In this document: positions 13,101 through 28,100 of the stretch, piece by piece
Numbering within the stretch: the first letter of the stretch is position 1
Layout: each line of letters begins with the position of its first letter
Source: Limnohabitans sp. WS1
GTDB lineage: Bacteria > Pseudomonadota > Gammaproteobacteria > Burkholderiales > Burkholderiaceae_C
Length of the DNA: 64,000 nt
Reading direction: 5' to 3'
NCBI RefSeq assembly: GCF_003063265.1
Contig: NZ_NERU01000004.1
Span: 1 to 64,000 of the forward strand
Made by a program: the position numbers and the translations under genes
Notes under the pieces: generated by a model
Told to the model about the DNA's origin: nothing
The model's database searches: none
The model's input: the letters and a program-made list of their open reading frames with translations, nothing else

Positions 13101-16100
13101 ACATAGTCGCCCAAACTCACCACAGGGGACAGGTTGAGCATGTCGTCCAGTGTCTGGTTGACCAACGGCAAAACAGCACTGTTTTGCAAAGACACGCGTG
13201 CCTGTGTCATTTGCGCAGCCACACCCAACAAGGTGCTGCCCAGGCTGCCTCCCAAACTGACGTCCAGGTTGGTCAGGCTAAAGCGGGTCGCGTTGGCACC
13301 GGTATCAAACTTCGCCAACAAAGTCTTGCCACCGACCACAATGCTTTCATTGATGGCTTGGCCCGAACGGTTGAGCTCCACCGTCACGTCGCCAAACACC
13401 GACGTGCCCGCCAGGCCTGGCACCGCGATGGCGGCCGTGGCTGAGAGGCTCAGCGCATAGCCGCTGCCCGGCAGCACCAACAGCAAGGAGCCATTGCTGA
13501 CGCCCGCATGTTGCCCTTGCACATGGACCATGGCCTCCAGGCCGTTGGCGGCGAGCACGGTGCGCAGGGCACTGCCCGAGCCCGTGACGCGCACGGCAAA
13601 ACTGCCTGACCCTGCAAACAATGGCAATGCACTCATGGCATCACCGGTCTCACGCAACTCCAGCGACAGGGTCCCGCCAGCCTCGAAGGTCTGGGTACGG
13701 AAATCCAGAGTGCTGACCGTCGTGCCACGCAGGCGAACCGGTGACATGCCCGAATTTCGGCCATCACCGTCCAAGTCTCCCTGGGTAAAGTCGACCACCG
13801 TGCCGGCCAATGCGCCGCTACCCGGCCCCATGTTGACACCCAATGTGAGCGTTCCGCCCTTGAGGGTCAGATCCCCCAAGCCTTGGATGGTGGCGCTGTC
13901 GGCAGACGCCCGCAAGCCAATGAAGGTGCCATCACCCTCGGTGTCGGTCAACAGCATCATGCCCACACTGGCACCGCTGAGGGATGCGCCAACGAAGGCG
14001 TCGGTGCCCACACCGGTACCCAGCTGCGCCAAAACGTTGCGAGCGGACAAGGCGGTGATCGACATGTCACGCTTGTTGCCATCGCTGAGGGTGACGGTTC
14101 GGTTGCCCAGACGGGCCATACCAAAGGTGCCCTGCAACAACACTGAGCCTGCAATGTTGATCTTGGCATCCAGCGCCAGGGACAAGAATGCCCCTCCCGC
14201 ACCCACAAAGTCCAGCGAAAGGGTCTCGGCCACGTTGTTGACCACCTGCCCGGTTTGCACCTGTATGCGCTTGTCGGACGAGCCACTCAGGCCCAAGTCC
14301 AGCACATCGGTTGCGGCGATGCCGCCCACGCTGCCCAAGGCCAGGTTGGCCTCCAGAGTCATGGCCTTGGCTTCGACAGAAAGGCTGTCCATCGGCAAGC
14401 CCAATTGGCTGGCATCCAGCGTCAAACCGTCCACATTGGCCTTGAAGGCCATCCATGAACGGTTGTCTTTCGCATCGGTATTCATCGGGCGCAGCAAGGC
14501 CATGGCCAAGTCAATGCCTTGACCGCCCAGGTTGATCCCGCCCACAGTGCCCTGCAAGTTGCTGGCACCGATCACAAAGCCGGTTGCACGCAAAGTGCGG
14601 CCGGCCACCACGATGTCGCGCTCTTGGCGCGAGATCATCAAGGAGCCACTGGCGCTGAGCTGGCTGCCAAGCTGCACGGTCATGGTCCCGCCAATTTCCA
14701 TCAGCTCGCCCTTGAAGTCCAAAGCAACTGCACCGGTGGATGTCCCCCATTTCACCGTCAAGCTGTTGGAGCCGGTCCAGTCCAAGGTGGTGGCGTTGGC
14801 CTGGCCAAGACTGTCCTTGCCCAAGCCGAGGTTCAGACCCAATTTGAGGTTCTGACCCGACATGTCCACACCAAAGGCGGAGGTGCCCAGGACATTGACC
14901 GAATCGGCCACACCGCGTGCAGATACCCAAGAACGTGTGTCGCCGTTGAGCATCGAGCGGGCAATCACCAGACCAAAGTCCAAGCCATTCAGGGCAAAAC
15001 CCAGACCCGAAGCATCGGAGCTGGTGCTGACCCGAGCGGCCAGGTTTTCACCACCAATGATGAGGGCCTGGGTCATCACACTGCCGCCACTGGTCAGCGC
15101 CAGTTGGCGTTGCCCGATCTCAAAGCCCACAGAACCACTGAACGAGAGCACATCGCCCACTTGGGCATTGACCGTGCCACTGGCTCGGGTGAGCACACCT
15201 TGCTGTCCATCGAGCGTGAGTTGGGTGGACGTGCCGGGGCCGGTACGCACCGTCACCGGGGATTTCTTGAAATCGATGACGTTGGCATCCGAGCTCAAGC
15301 CAGAGGGCAAATTCTGCACCCGGTTGAGATCGATCGCCAAAGAGGTGGCCGACAGGGACACATTTTGCAAGCCCACCAGTTCCACAGCACCCACGCTGGC
15401 CGACAGGCCCATCCATGAAGCGCCTTGTAAGGCCTTGGTGCTGCTGTACTTCGGATCGGCGTACAGGTTGTCGCCCGATGCGATGGTGATGGGCGTGAAA
15501 ACACCCATGGCCAAATTCATGTTGTCCAGAGACAAGCCCACCGCATTGGCATTGGGCGTGTCAGCACTGTCGATTTTCCCATCTTGGTTGCTGTCCACCA
15601 GGTAGGGACCGCCCACACCAAAGAACCCGCGCACATTGGACATGCCCAAGGTCAATTGATCGGCATAAACCGACTGACCATTGGCCAGTATCACGGTGGC
15701 AGAGCGTTTGTCGAAAGCGGCAGAACCTGTGACCTGCAAGACACCCGCGATGTCGAGTTTGGCATTGGCCGTCACACGAATGAACTCGCCATCGACAGCA
15801 CCAAGGCTCATGGTGCGGGTCGAACCTGTGCCGGTGACCACATCGAAACCATTGGCCGAGAAATCCATCACACGATGGCTGATGGCATCGCCCAGGTTCA
15901 TGGACACGCTGGCATTGCTGATTTCGGCCGTGACCGAGGGCAAGCCCACCAAGCGGGCCGCACCCGCGGTGGCTTCCAAAGCCAAACGTGTGGGCAAGGC
16001 TTGGGTTCCCGTTTGCACGGCAGTGGTGAACAAACCTTTGCCGGAGGCGGCAGCGGTCAGTTGAGTGCCATTGGCGTTGAGCGCCACAGCACGCCAGTCA

Positions 16101-19100
16101 AGACCGGCTGAAGCATTGACCAGACGCCAGTTGATGCCGGCGTCATTGGAAACCCAGATGCCTCCATTCAGACCGTTGGCCGCTGCAGCAATGGTGCTGC
16201 CGTCGGCCGAGACCGCCACCGACGTCCAGTCGCGCGGGCTGGCGATCTTCTTCCAAGTCCAATTGGCTTGGCGTGTATCGGCAAGGTACAAGGCATCACC
16301 GGGGCGGGCCAGCACCAGCAAAGCGCCTTGGACGGTGGGGTCACTGGGACTGACCAAGGCTTCGCTGGCATCCAAACTGACCCAGCCCGTGCTGGGCAAA
16401 CCGGCAGTTTGCCGCGTCCAACTGTTGCTGCCATCGGCATTCACCTGGCCAATGAAGATGCCATCCGCCGCAGCGGCCAGCACCTGGGTGCCCGCGTTGA
16501 AGGAGGCAAGCAGCTTCCAGCTCAAATTGCGGTCGCCAGAGGACTGCGTCGCCTCTGTCCAAGTGCTGCCTTCGGCCTGGCCGGACACCTGCAAGGTGCC
16601 ACGCAGCAATTCCCGGTCGGCCGCACGAACCAGCTGAGCCTTGGCTTTGCCCGTGGTCGTGACCGTCAGGCTGAAGGCCTGGCCGCTTGTTTTGCCATAA
16701 ATGGCCAGCGCATTGGCGGTGGCCTTGACAGTCACCACCGCAGAGGATGTGGGCAAGCTGTCACGAATGAGCTGCATGGCCGCAATGGACGACTCCAAGA
16801 GCTTGACCTGGTATTTGCCAGTGCCAAAAATGTCCAAGACCAACAGGCTCTTGAGCTCAGCCAACTGCTTTTTAGCGGTGCCAATTTTCAGGTCCATCTG
16901 GGCCACGGCATCAAAGCTCTTTTGGATCTGGTTGAGCACATGGGTCTGGACCTGCAAGTCTGTGGCCAGACCGCCGGTGCCATCGCCTTTGGCGGTCAGG
17001 TCATTGCGGGTGACGGTGTACCCAATGTCATAGGTCGTGACACCCGACAGGGTGATCACATCGCCTTCAGCCGGACGGCTGGTCAAAACCAGCATGTCCA
17101 GTTGTTTGACCATGAAACCGGCGCTGCGGGTACTTTCAACCAGACCCTTGCCCTTGACCGTGACGCTCATGCGCATCCAGCCCGCATCGGTGGACTGCGA
17201 TCTGGCGGCCAGCGTCACCACCGAGCCATTGCCCGCGGCCAGCGCCAGGGAGCCGGCCGCATTGTTGATGGCTTTGCGAACCTGCGCAGCCACATTGGCA
17301 TTGATCTCGTCAGCCGAGCCATTTTTGGAGCCGCCTTTGCCGTCTGCACTCAGGTCATTCTTGACCACGGTGTAGCTCACATTGGCCGTGGCCAAACCGG
17401 TGATGGTGATGATGTCACCCACTTTCCAGTCACCCGACAGGCGCAAAACATCGTTGCGCACCGGTGCCGGGATGTCGGCACTGACGATGCGACCATCGCG
17501 CACGATGACGGCATCGGTGTAACGGTCCTGTGCGGCGGCTGTGGCCGACCAGCTCAACCCACCATTGGTGGAGCGGACAATCCCGCCACCGTCCACCGTG
17601 GCCAAAATGGTCTGACCATCCTCTGAAATGGTGATCGAGGTGTAACGCAAGCCAACAGGGGCCGTCGTGATTCGGGCCCAACGCTGTCCGCCGTCGGTGG
17701 ACAACCACAGGCTGCTGGCCGTGGGGTCGGCCGATGCACTGGCCAGCGCCACTTGGCGACTGGCCGAGACAGCGATGTCGCGCCACTCGAGTTTTTCCGC
17801 CAGCGTCTCACGCACCATTTCTCGCTCGGCTGCCAACACCAGGCCAAAGTCAACATCGGCCAGCGAAAAGCCCATGGCCCCAAGAGCCGGTGTGTCGTTG
17901 CTGTCGATCTTGCCATCGTTGTTGGAGTCCACCAGCGGACCGCCATTGAGGCCGGCAAAAGCCTGCAAGTTGGCACCCCCCAGGGTCATCACATCGTGGC
18001 TGACGATGCGGCCATCCGACAAGGTGATCAAGCGTGTGGACTTTTCAAAGCCCAGCGAACCGCCCACGTAGAAGAAGTCCCCAACGCGCATTTCAATGTC
18101 GCCAGAGGCTCGCAAGAGCGCACCCCGGTCACCCTGCACATCCAAAGTGCGGGTGACGCCTGTTGCTGTGGGCACCAGCACCGGTTTGGCCTTGAAGTCG
18201 ACCACCTGGGTGGCTTCGTCCACGCCGTCGGGCACGTTGAACACTTGGTTGGCCACCACTTCCAGGCGACTGACCTTCAGATCCAATTGGGGAACGCCCA
18301 CAAACTGGATCACACTGGCACCGGCTTCAATGCCCAGCCAGCTCATGCCGCTGTAGCGCAAAGGCTGTCCAGCTGTCGGGCTCAGCATGGCCACGGCAAA
18401 CTCGCCACCTGTCATGGCAAAACCCACGGCCGAGGCGTTGACTTGGTCGTTGGCATCAATGACACCATCGAGGTTGCTGTCAATCCGATAAGGACCGCCC
18501 ACACCCGCAAAAATATCCAGGTTCTGGCCACCCAACAACAACTGGTCCACCACCACCAGACTCTTGTCGGCCAGCTGAACCGTGGTGGTCGATTTTTCCA
18601 GGCCCATCGAGCCGCGGGCGTGAACAAAACCGGCCGCGCCGACTTCGAAGTCACCGGTGGCCCGGATCAGCTCACCCCGCGAGCCGTCCATCTTCAGTTC
18701 AATGTGTGTCGCATACCCCGTGGACACTTTGAACGGCTGCGCTGCCCAATCCAACACTTGGTAGCGCTCCAGGGTGCTGGCCAGCGGGTTGTTGGCCAGG
18801 TTGAGCTCAACCTTGAGGTTTTGCGCGGTGGCGGTCACGCCCTGCACACCCACCAAGGCCACCTCGCTGGCCGTGGCTTGCACGGCCACCCAGCTGCGTT
18901 GGCTTGCGGCGGCTTTGTCCCAGGCCAGCGCCACGCCAAACTCGGCGTTGCTCACCGTCACGCCGATGGCCGACGGGTTGGTGTCGTCACTCAGGTCGAC
19001 CACGCCATCGCCATTGGTGTCGCTGCGGTAAGGTCCATTGATGCCCACAAAGGCGTTCAGCCCGGTGCCACCAATGGTCAAGACGCGGGTGTCAACGCTT

Positions 19101-22100
19101 GGACGAGGTGCAATGCCATTGCCTGCCAATTTGAAGGTCACGTCTGAGCGTTCGATCGACATGGTGCCACTGGCCTGCACAAAGCCATCCAGCTGGAGGT
19201 CCATGCCGCCTGAGGCGCGAACGAGCTGCCCTCGGTCACCATCGTGCATCAGGCGCAGGGCCTTGCCGGTGCCGGTGGCGATTTGCATGCCCGCCACACC
19301 GTTGACATCTTTCATGGACGCAAAATCAATCACCTTGTTGGGTGATGCCGCATCGCTGAAACCATTCACCAGGTTCAAATCAATGCCCAAAGTGTGAATG
19401 TCCAAGTCCACGTTGTCGGGCAATCCAATGGGCGCATCGATTTTGCCCACCACGCCCGTCAAAGCGGTCCAGCGTTTGTCGGTGTATCCCGCGTCTTTGG
19501 AGGAGAACAGCGCCAGTCCAAATTCGACGTCGCTGATCTTCACACCCCGTGCATCCGGGTTGACGATGGTCTGGCCATCTTGCTGAATTTCATAGGGACC
19601 GAAGCCCACAAACGCATCCAGACCGCTGCCGCCAATGCTGATGAGCTGGGTTTTGACCAGACTGCCATCGGCCAGCGTGACATCCTGCACCCGTCGCTCA
19701 AAGCCCAATGAGCCTTTGACGGCAAAGAAGTCGCCCACCAGCAATTCCACATCACCCGTGGCCCGGATGTACTCACCCAAACCGCCATCGAAGGTGATGG
19801 CCGTGCTGCGACCGGTTCCGGTGACCACATCCAGCTTGCGGGTCCCCCCGCCGCCAGCAAAATCGATCACTTTGTTGTCACCGTTGACAGGTCGGCCAAA
19901 ACCAGTGGAGTCCACCAAATTCAGGTCCAGCGACAGGTTGCGGGCCGCGAGCGTCAACTCCGGCATGCCCACCACCTCGACGCTGCCTGCAGTGGCCTTG
20001 ACAGCGGCCCACTTGAGGCCTTTGGAGGCCGTTTCGCCAGCCCGCGCAGAGAACAGCGCCAGCGCAAAATCCACATCGGTCAAAGCCAGCCCCATGGCGT
20101 CGGGGTGTGAACTGGCGTTGTAAATACCGTCTGCAGGACCATTCAAACCGACAAAAGCGTGCAGATTTTCACCCCCGAAAGTCAGCATTTCGGTCTTGGC
20201 TTTGGTGCCGTCGGCCAGCACCACATCGCGCAAGGAACGCTCAAAGCCCAGCGTTCCGGAAGCGGTCACAAAATCGGCGATGTTGAGGATGAAGGCCGCA
20301 GAAGCCTTGACCTGGGTGCCCCGCGCAGAATCAAAGTCCAGCGTCACGGTCTGGTTGCCATCGCCCGTGGCCACGCTCAGGGCTTTGCCCGCTTTGAGGT
20401 CCACCACGTTGTCACCGGCGGTGCCAGCGTTGATATCGATCGCCATGGCCGAGGCCTGAAGCGACATGAACGGAATGCCGACTTCGGTGGCACTGTCTGC
20501 AGTGGCCTTGAGGCTGAGCCAACTGCGTGGCAAGGCACGTCCACCCGTGGCGGTCGTCTCCATGTGAAGGGCCAGCGCCACATCCACGCCCTGCAGGTCA
20601 AAGCCAGCCGCAGCGGCGTTCGGGCCTTCACCTTCGTCATTGAAATCGCCATCATGGTTCAGGTCGGTCCGGTACGGTCCGTTGAGCCCCACAAAGGCGG
20701 ACAGGTTGGCCCCACCCACGGTCCAGCGGCGTGTCTTGGCGCTGCCATCGGTCAGGCTCACATCGGCCACGCTGTTGCGCAGAACGAAATTCCCGTCAAC
20801 CGTCAGGAAATCGGCCGCCCGCAGCATCATGCCGACGGTGTAGTTGCGATCGACGCCAAAATAATCGGCGTTGAAGAACATGCCCAACTTGTCGGCATCG
20901 GCCTGCGAATGAACCGTGATGTCCAAGAGATCGGCCAAAGGACGCTGCACAGCGTCCAGCGAGAGCTGTTGTCCTGATTGGCTCACTTGCAGCAACACGC
21001 TGCCATCACCAAATCCAAACAGGCCCGTGCCCTCGGTGAACTGGCCGGCCAAAGTGCCCGCCTTGACGATGTCATGGTGTTGCAGGCGCTGCGGCACATA
21101 ACTGCTGGAGCGCAAGATGTCCAGCGTCGCACCCGAGGCCATCGTCAGGGTACCGGTCACTTCCAGGCGATCGCCTTGCTTGGCATCTGTCAGCATCAAA
21201 GCCAGGTGCTGATTGGCCGCAATGGTTTGATTGCCCTCAATGCGCAGCAAGCCAGGTGAGTGGGTGCGTGCGAAGGTACCGGCCACCGAATTGCCCGCCG
21301 CGTCCACGAGTTTCAAGCCATTGCTGGCACGAACGATGATGTCCCCACGGGTTTGCAGCTGGGCTGCGTTCATTTTGTTCACGCTCAGCGTGGCGGCCAG
21401 TTCCAGCGGACCTTGGTCCGCCAACAAATCGCCCTTGAGCATCACCACGGCATCGGTGCCCAAAGCGCTCAATCGGATCGCGCCCGTGCCCGTGGTCTGC
21501 ACCGAAGTGCCCTCCTGCAAGGTCAGACGACCGGCTTGGGTCAGGCTGCCTGCGCTCACCACAATGTCGCCACCGCCGGTGCTTTGCAAGCCGTTCAAAG
21601 CGGTTGTCAGAGGCGGCAAGGCATTGAGCATGGCAGCAGCACGCGCCACGGTGATCGAGAGGCCGGAGTCCAAGGTCACATCGTCGACTTCGCTCACACG
21701 CAAGTCAAAGCCGCTGCGTGCGGCCAAAGAGCCCGCCGCCACTTCCAGCGCATTGGCAACACCCACAGACTGGCCGCCAGCGGCACGGCTGCTGCCGATG
21801 TCTTCGGCCGCCTGCAGCAAGATCTGTGCAGCTCGAATGTCGGGCGTGGCCGATTCGGTCACATCGCCATCGATGATGGAGCCGCCACGGGCCACCAAAG
21901 CCACTTTGGCAGACGCTGCATCCACCTGGGACACGGTCATGGATTCGCCCGCGCTCACGCGGATCTCACCTCCACTGGTGATGGAGATGCGTGTGTCTTG
22001 ACCCATGTTCACGGAACCGGCACCAGAGACCAACTCAATGCTGCCCGCCTGCACGTTCAAGTTGGGCGCATCCAGGGTCACACGACCGAGGTTCAGCCCG

Positions 22101-25100
22101 CCGTCTTGCTGCGAGAGCATTTCAACCCGCTGCCAAGACACCAGGCTCACAGCGCCTTGGCTGCTGGACACCGTGGCGAACTCAGCGCCGTTGCGCTGAG
22201 CTGTCAGATCACGGTCTGAGGCCAAATACACATCGGCCTGGCCGCTCACACCGGTGCTGCGGATGCGCAAGTTGGAGGCCGAGGAAATGACCACGTCCCC
22301 AATCACGGCACCGGTGGCCATGGCCCCCAGGGTGACCGTGCCGGTGGTGCTGCGCAGACGCAATGGGTTCGCGTCAGCACCGATGCCCGCCGAGTTCAAG
22401 CTGCCGTTGGCGATCAATTGCACATCGCTGGCCACCAAATCTGCAGAGTGGCTGGCACCCGCGTTGGCACCGCGCCCGACAATGCGGCCTGACTGGGTTT
22501 CCAGTCGGGTGGTCGCGCTGAGGCTGTCAGCCCCCACCTGCAAACGGTTCAGGCCCAAATCGCCCTGGACTGCCTTGAGGTTCATGCTGCCCGAAACACG
22601 CCCACGAATCTCGCCGTCGTTGCCTTGCAGCTGCACATTCAAAGGCAAACTCGAGGTGCCCACGCCCCCGCCCAGCCATGTGTTGAACTCCAATGCATGG
22701 GCCATCACCTTGCCGCTGCCGGCGCTTTCAATGGCCAACTGGGCATCCAGAATCACGGTGTTGGCCTGCAGCATGACGCCATCGACCACGGTCAAGCTGC
22801 CGCCTGAGCCTGCGGCATCGAAGGTGATGCTGCCCAAGGCACCCGCAGCCTGAACATGCCCGCTCAGGGTGATGGCCGAGGCCAAGCTGCGCAGGACCAC
22901 ATCGCCGGCCTGTCCGCCGTCGGATCCTGCGGTCAAACTTTCGATCGTCAAGGCAGCCGTGGACAAGTTGTCCAGCCAGACCTTGCCCGCGCCGGTCACC
23001 AACAGTTGCTCACTGGCGATCGAAAGGCCCGATGCCGCCTGACCGACCGCACTGCCTGAGGCTGTGGGATTGGCCGCGATGTCACCGGTCACATTCAGTG
23101 TCAGGTGTGTGGCCTGCAAGGCTGCATGGCCCGCCAGGCTGGACACATCGCTCAGACCGATGCGAGGTGCGGCACGACCGCGCAGATCACCGCCAACGGT
23201 CAGCTTGGCCGCGCCCGTGGTGCGCACTGCTGTGCGCAAATCCACATCGCCGCTCACCTGGGCTGTGAATGGGCCAGCGCCCAGATCAACGACTTCACCG
23301 GCTGCGCCGTTCACAGCGGTGTCCACCACCAAATCGCCACCCACTTCCAGGTTCAGCGTCAGGTTCGCTGGTACAGCCCCCGTGATCCAAAGCGAGCCGC
23401 TCACCTTCAAGGTGAGGCTGCTCAGGCTGGCCGAGCTGATGTTGCTCAGAACCACATCACCGGAAATCAGCACATTGTTCAAAGCGTCCACATTGGCCGC
23501 TGTGATGGTGGTCACACCCGTGGTGGGCAAGACCGTTTCACCCCAACGGGCTTTGTCGTTGGTGCCCGAGCGGACAAAAGCCCGTGCTGCGGCACTGATG
23601 AGGCCACCGGCCACCAGGGAAATCTCCCCGACCAAGCCGCTCACAGCCACCAAGGTGCTGTTGTCACTCAGGTTGATCGCGTCGTAAGCGATCAGATCCA
23701 CCGCCATGCCATTGGCCACTTTCAATGCGGCCTGCCCCTGCAGACTGCCCTCGGTGGTGATCTGGATGCGCCCGTCCATCAAGGTCTGCAAAGCGCCCAG
23801 TGTCAAGCCCGTGTTCTGTCCCCAACCGTCACGGTCCGAGAAGATCAAATCACCCTGACCTGCCAGGGCCTCCAAACTGTCCGCAGCCACTTGCATGGCG
23901 TCGATGCTTTGCGCGGCCTGCACGCTCAAGCTGCCAGCGAACACCAAAGGATCGCGTGTCAGGTCCAAGCCATTGGCAACCACCACACTGCCCGTCTTGG
24001 CTTGCAGCAGCACACTGCCTGCTTGCGCCGCAACGCCGTTGGCCAGCCTTTGCGACAGACTGGAGACCCAGTGACCCGATTGCACACGGGCCAATTGCAA
24101 CTTGGCGTCGGCCATCACCGTGATGGCCCCCCCCTCGGTGCGCAGCAGCGCATCGGTGCTCATCAGGATGCTGTTGCTGGCCGAGCGGATGCTGATTGCG
24201 CCACCGCCAGTGGCACTCAGCGTGGCACGGATGTCCGTGAGTTGGTCGGTCGTGTCGATCGTGATGCCACCGGAGCCGGCCTCAATGCCCAAGTCTTCGC
24301 CAATGGCAGGCGACGCGAACACATTCAACCCTCTGGCACTGACGTACACCCCACCGGTACTGCCTGTGCGCAGGCCCGTCATGGGTTCGTCAAACAAAAG
24401 GCCCCGGTTGGCCATGCCGGTGGGGCTGACCTGGGTGAAAGCCACATCGTCCAGGCCATTGATTTCCAGGACTTCAGTTTCTTTCAGACGGATATCGCCT
24501 GCGGCGGTTTGTGCAGCGATCTTGTTGACGCGGGTGGTCAATGACTCGGTCTGTGCGCTGCCACCGATGCCGGTGCCAGCCCACATGCCCAATTGCTTGG
24601 CGATGATGTTTTCCACGGCCGAGCCCACCGGCAGTGCCGCTTGAATGGCACCACTTCGGGCATAAACGGCCACAGACCCATCCTCGGCTTGCAAACTCAG
24701 ACCGGTTTGCAAGTCCTTGACGGTGTTGATTTGACCGAGTGTGACGTTGCCTTGCAAAGATTCCAGCCGCACATGGCCACCCGATGTCATGACACGGGTC
24801 GATGCCTGCATGTTCAGGTTTTGGGCGGCTTGCATCAGCACGTCGCCACCGGCACTGTTCACCAGGTCATCGCCCAAGCTCAATGTGCCCTTGGAGACCA
24901 AGCTGACATCACCACCGGCAGATTGCAAGGTCACGCCATCGGCCACCAACAGCGATTGCCCTGCTTCCTCTACCCCGAGCAACAACCCAGCGCCATGGAC
25001 CTGGACATTTGCCAACAAGCTCAGGCCGCCAGTCAGCACGCGAACGGAAGCTCCGGCACTTTGTGTCGCGCTTCCTGCGCTCAGACCCATGAGTGAAAGA

Positions 25101-28100
25101 CTGTCCACGCTGAGTTCACCACCCAGCGACGGCCTGCCCTCGGGCGTGAGGCCAATGGCCCCAACACGCCTGAATTCCCCTTGTACTTGACCCATGGCCA
25201 ACGCACGGCTCGCCAGCAAGGAGACATCCCCCCCAGCCTTGACGGCCAACACATCCACCCCGATTTCAAGATCATTGTGGCGTCGCCCCGATTGGCCAAC
25301 CTGGGTGTTCACATTCATCAACAATGCGCCGGCAACGATGTCGTCGGCCACATCATCGGCCACTTCAGACACCCCACCTGCGGAAGATTCCAGCGCCACC
25401 CAGCCAGCACCTGCATCGATGCTGTCCAGGGTGATGCCCTTGGCGGCCTGGATGTGCACCTTGCCTTCAGCTTTGCTGATGCTGGTGCCCGTGCGCTTGG
25501 CCACCACAATCGAGGCCCCTTGTGCTTGCAAAAAAGAGCCTGTGCGAGATTCAATGTCCAGTCCGCCGCTGCGGTGCTCAATGAGCGAGCCTGCGCCTTG
25601 CTTGACATCGCCTTGCGCCAGCAGCGTGATCGTGCCCTCGCCCATGGTGAGGTCACCGTTCAAATTCAAATCACCACCCATCGACTCCAAGCGCATCAGG
25701 GTGTAGGGGTTGCCGGCGATGGCCAAATCGGCATTCACATGGAAATGGCCCACAGCGCTGATCAGCATGCTCGACTCACCGTCAAAAAGCAGCTGGTCGA
25801 GGGTCAAATCGTCCACATCGGTGATCGAGACAATGCTGTTCAGGCGTGTGTGGGTGGTGGCCTGCAAGGTGTCGGCATCAATCTTTAAACCCACCAGGAG
25901 TGTGCCCAGATTGCGCAGCTCATCGAGCTGGGTGGCCACACCTGCTGTCAGGCTGACCTGCTTGCCACTCACATGCAGCTGGTTCATGTCTTCGAGACGG
26001 TCCGAGGCCTGCAAGCTGCCCTGAAGGACCTGGATCGCCACGTTGCCCGTCTGCGAAGAGACCGAAGACAACAACAAATCATCGGTCCATTCGGTCACAT
26101 TCACATCGCCAGCGGCACGAAGGGTCAGCGTGCCTTCACGCCAGCCGTCGTTGCCCGGCAGTTTCTGACCGTACGCGCCCACGTTGATGCTCAGGGTGCC
26201 CGCATTGCTGCGGATCACACCACCGGTCACCCCAGCCGCGCCCGAAGCCACCAGCAACATGTCGCCTGCACTGCGCAACACGGCGACTCCACCAACGGTG
26301 TCAATGCGGTTGTCGCTGCCTTGAGTCAAGATGGACCCGGCGGCTTCCAGACGCATGCGGCCACCTGCGGTGATGCCACTGATTTCGAGATCGTTGAGGT
26401 CGCGCACACGCAGGTCACCTGCAGCTGTGAGCACCACGTCGCCAGCGCTGTTGACCGCCACGTCACCGGTGGCACTGATGTTCACGTCGTCCCAGACCTG
26501 CAACACCACACTGATGACTTCGTGTCGGTTTTCAATCCACTGGCCTTGGGTGACCTCTTGAACACCGTCCGTCGACTTCAGCAGTTGCATGTTCGCAGGT
26601 GTGATCTCGCTGGGATCAACCAGTCGCCAACCATCCACCACGAAACTGCCCGCGCTGGACAAATCGAAGGTGACGGTATCGCCCATCCATTCATAGCGCT
26701 GGTACTCCACCGCTACCACATCACGCGCCGAAGCCTTGGACATCACGGCACGCAGGTATTCGCTTTGTGATGGAGAGTCCAGATTCGTCACCGTGACCCG
26801 TTCGGTGGATCGGCCGACACCGCCTTCAGAGGACTGAGACAACAAGGTCACGTTGCGGCCTTGCACGTTGATGCGCTCAGCCCCTGTTCCGACCTGAGTC
26901 CCCCCCAAGTCACGGTGCGGGAAAATCGCAGCCAGCAGTTCTGGCGACACGGGATATTTGGATTGCGCCACAAGCGTTTGGCCCGAGGGCATGCCGGCCA
27001 GTCGCAATTCGGTTTCGGAGAAACCCGCTGCCGCAATGCGGGCAGCCACCTCGGCCGGGTCGGCGGTGACACGCTCGTAAGACGCATCAACGATCGCGCC
27101 CCAACGCGATTCAAGTTTGACGTCGGCATTGGCCGAACGCACCGAGACGGTCTCACCCTTCCAGGCCTGCGGCAAAATCAGGCGCATGTCGCCGTCGGTT
27201 TCCACCAGGTTGATCGAGCCCTGTGTCCGGGCAGCCACACCACCGGTGCCCAGCACCGCGCTGTCCACCCGAGCCATGACCGAGCCGGCCCCGCCGTCGA
27301 GCAGCACCTGTGCACCGAACACGCGTGAACTGTAGGTCGTGCCATAAATCCCATGGAGGGCATTGATGGCAATGTTGCCAACGGTCTTGGGCGTGTTGTC
27401 CGCATTGAACGTTGCCGCAACGACTTGACCCAATTTGAGCACGGCAGCGGTTTTGCCCACCGTTTGGTTGACTGTGATGTTGCCGGTGGCCTGCACATTC
27501 AAGCGACCGCGTGGGTCCTTGACGTTGATGGTGATGTCACCTTTGGCACGGATATCGGGCAAAGCACCCACGAACTCCACATTGCCGGCCACTTCCATGG
27601 TGTCAGCCGCCAGCGCCATCGGCACAAAGGTCTCAGGCTGGTCGTCATTGGCCTCGGTCAGTGGCGTGGCATCCCCAAAATTCACGCTACCACGCACCAC
27701 CATCTTGCCGACGGTGCGGATGTCGATCTTCGGACTCGAAGGGCCCTGCGCCGTCTCGACCGCCACAGGTAAATCCGCCCGCAGGGAGTAGGTGTAAAAG
27801 TCCTTCAGACCGGTGACCGTGGTCTTTTTGGTCGTGATGGTCTTCTTGCGCATCCAGCCACCACCTGTGGTGGTGGGGCCGTCAATGGTGATTTCCTGAT
27901 TCTGGAAATCACTATCAAAGCGGTCCAAAGCTTTCGAGGGTTTCCAGACCTGGTCATCGGCCGTCTTCCAGGGGCTGCTTTGGGTGGCCACAAATTTGTA
28001 AGCCCACTTGCTCGGATCCCCGGGATTGGCCAGCACCGACGCGGTGTCCAGCACTTTGCTGCCGCCCGAGAGTTTTTCCAGCAACTTCCATTTGCTGGTG

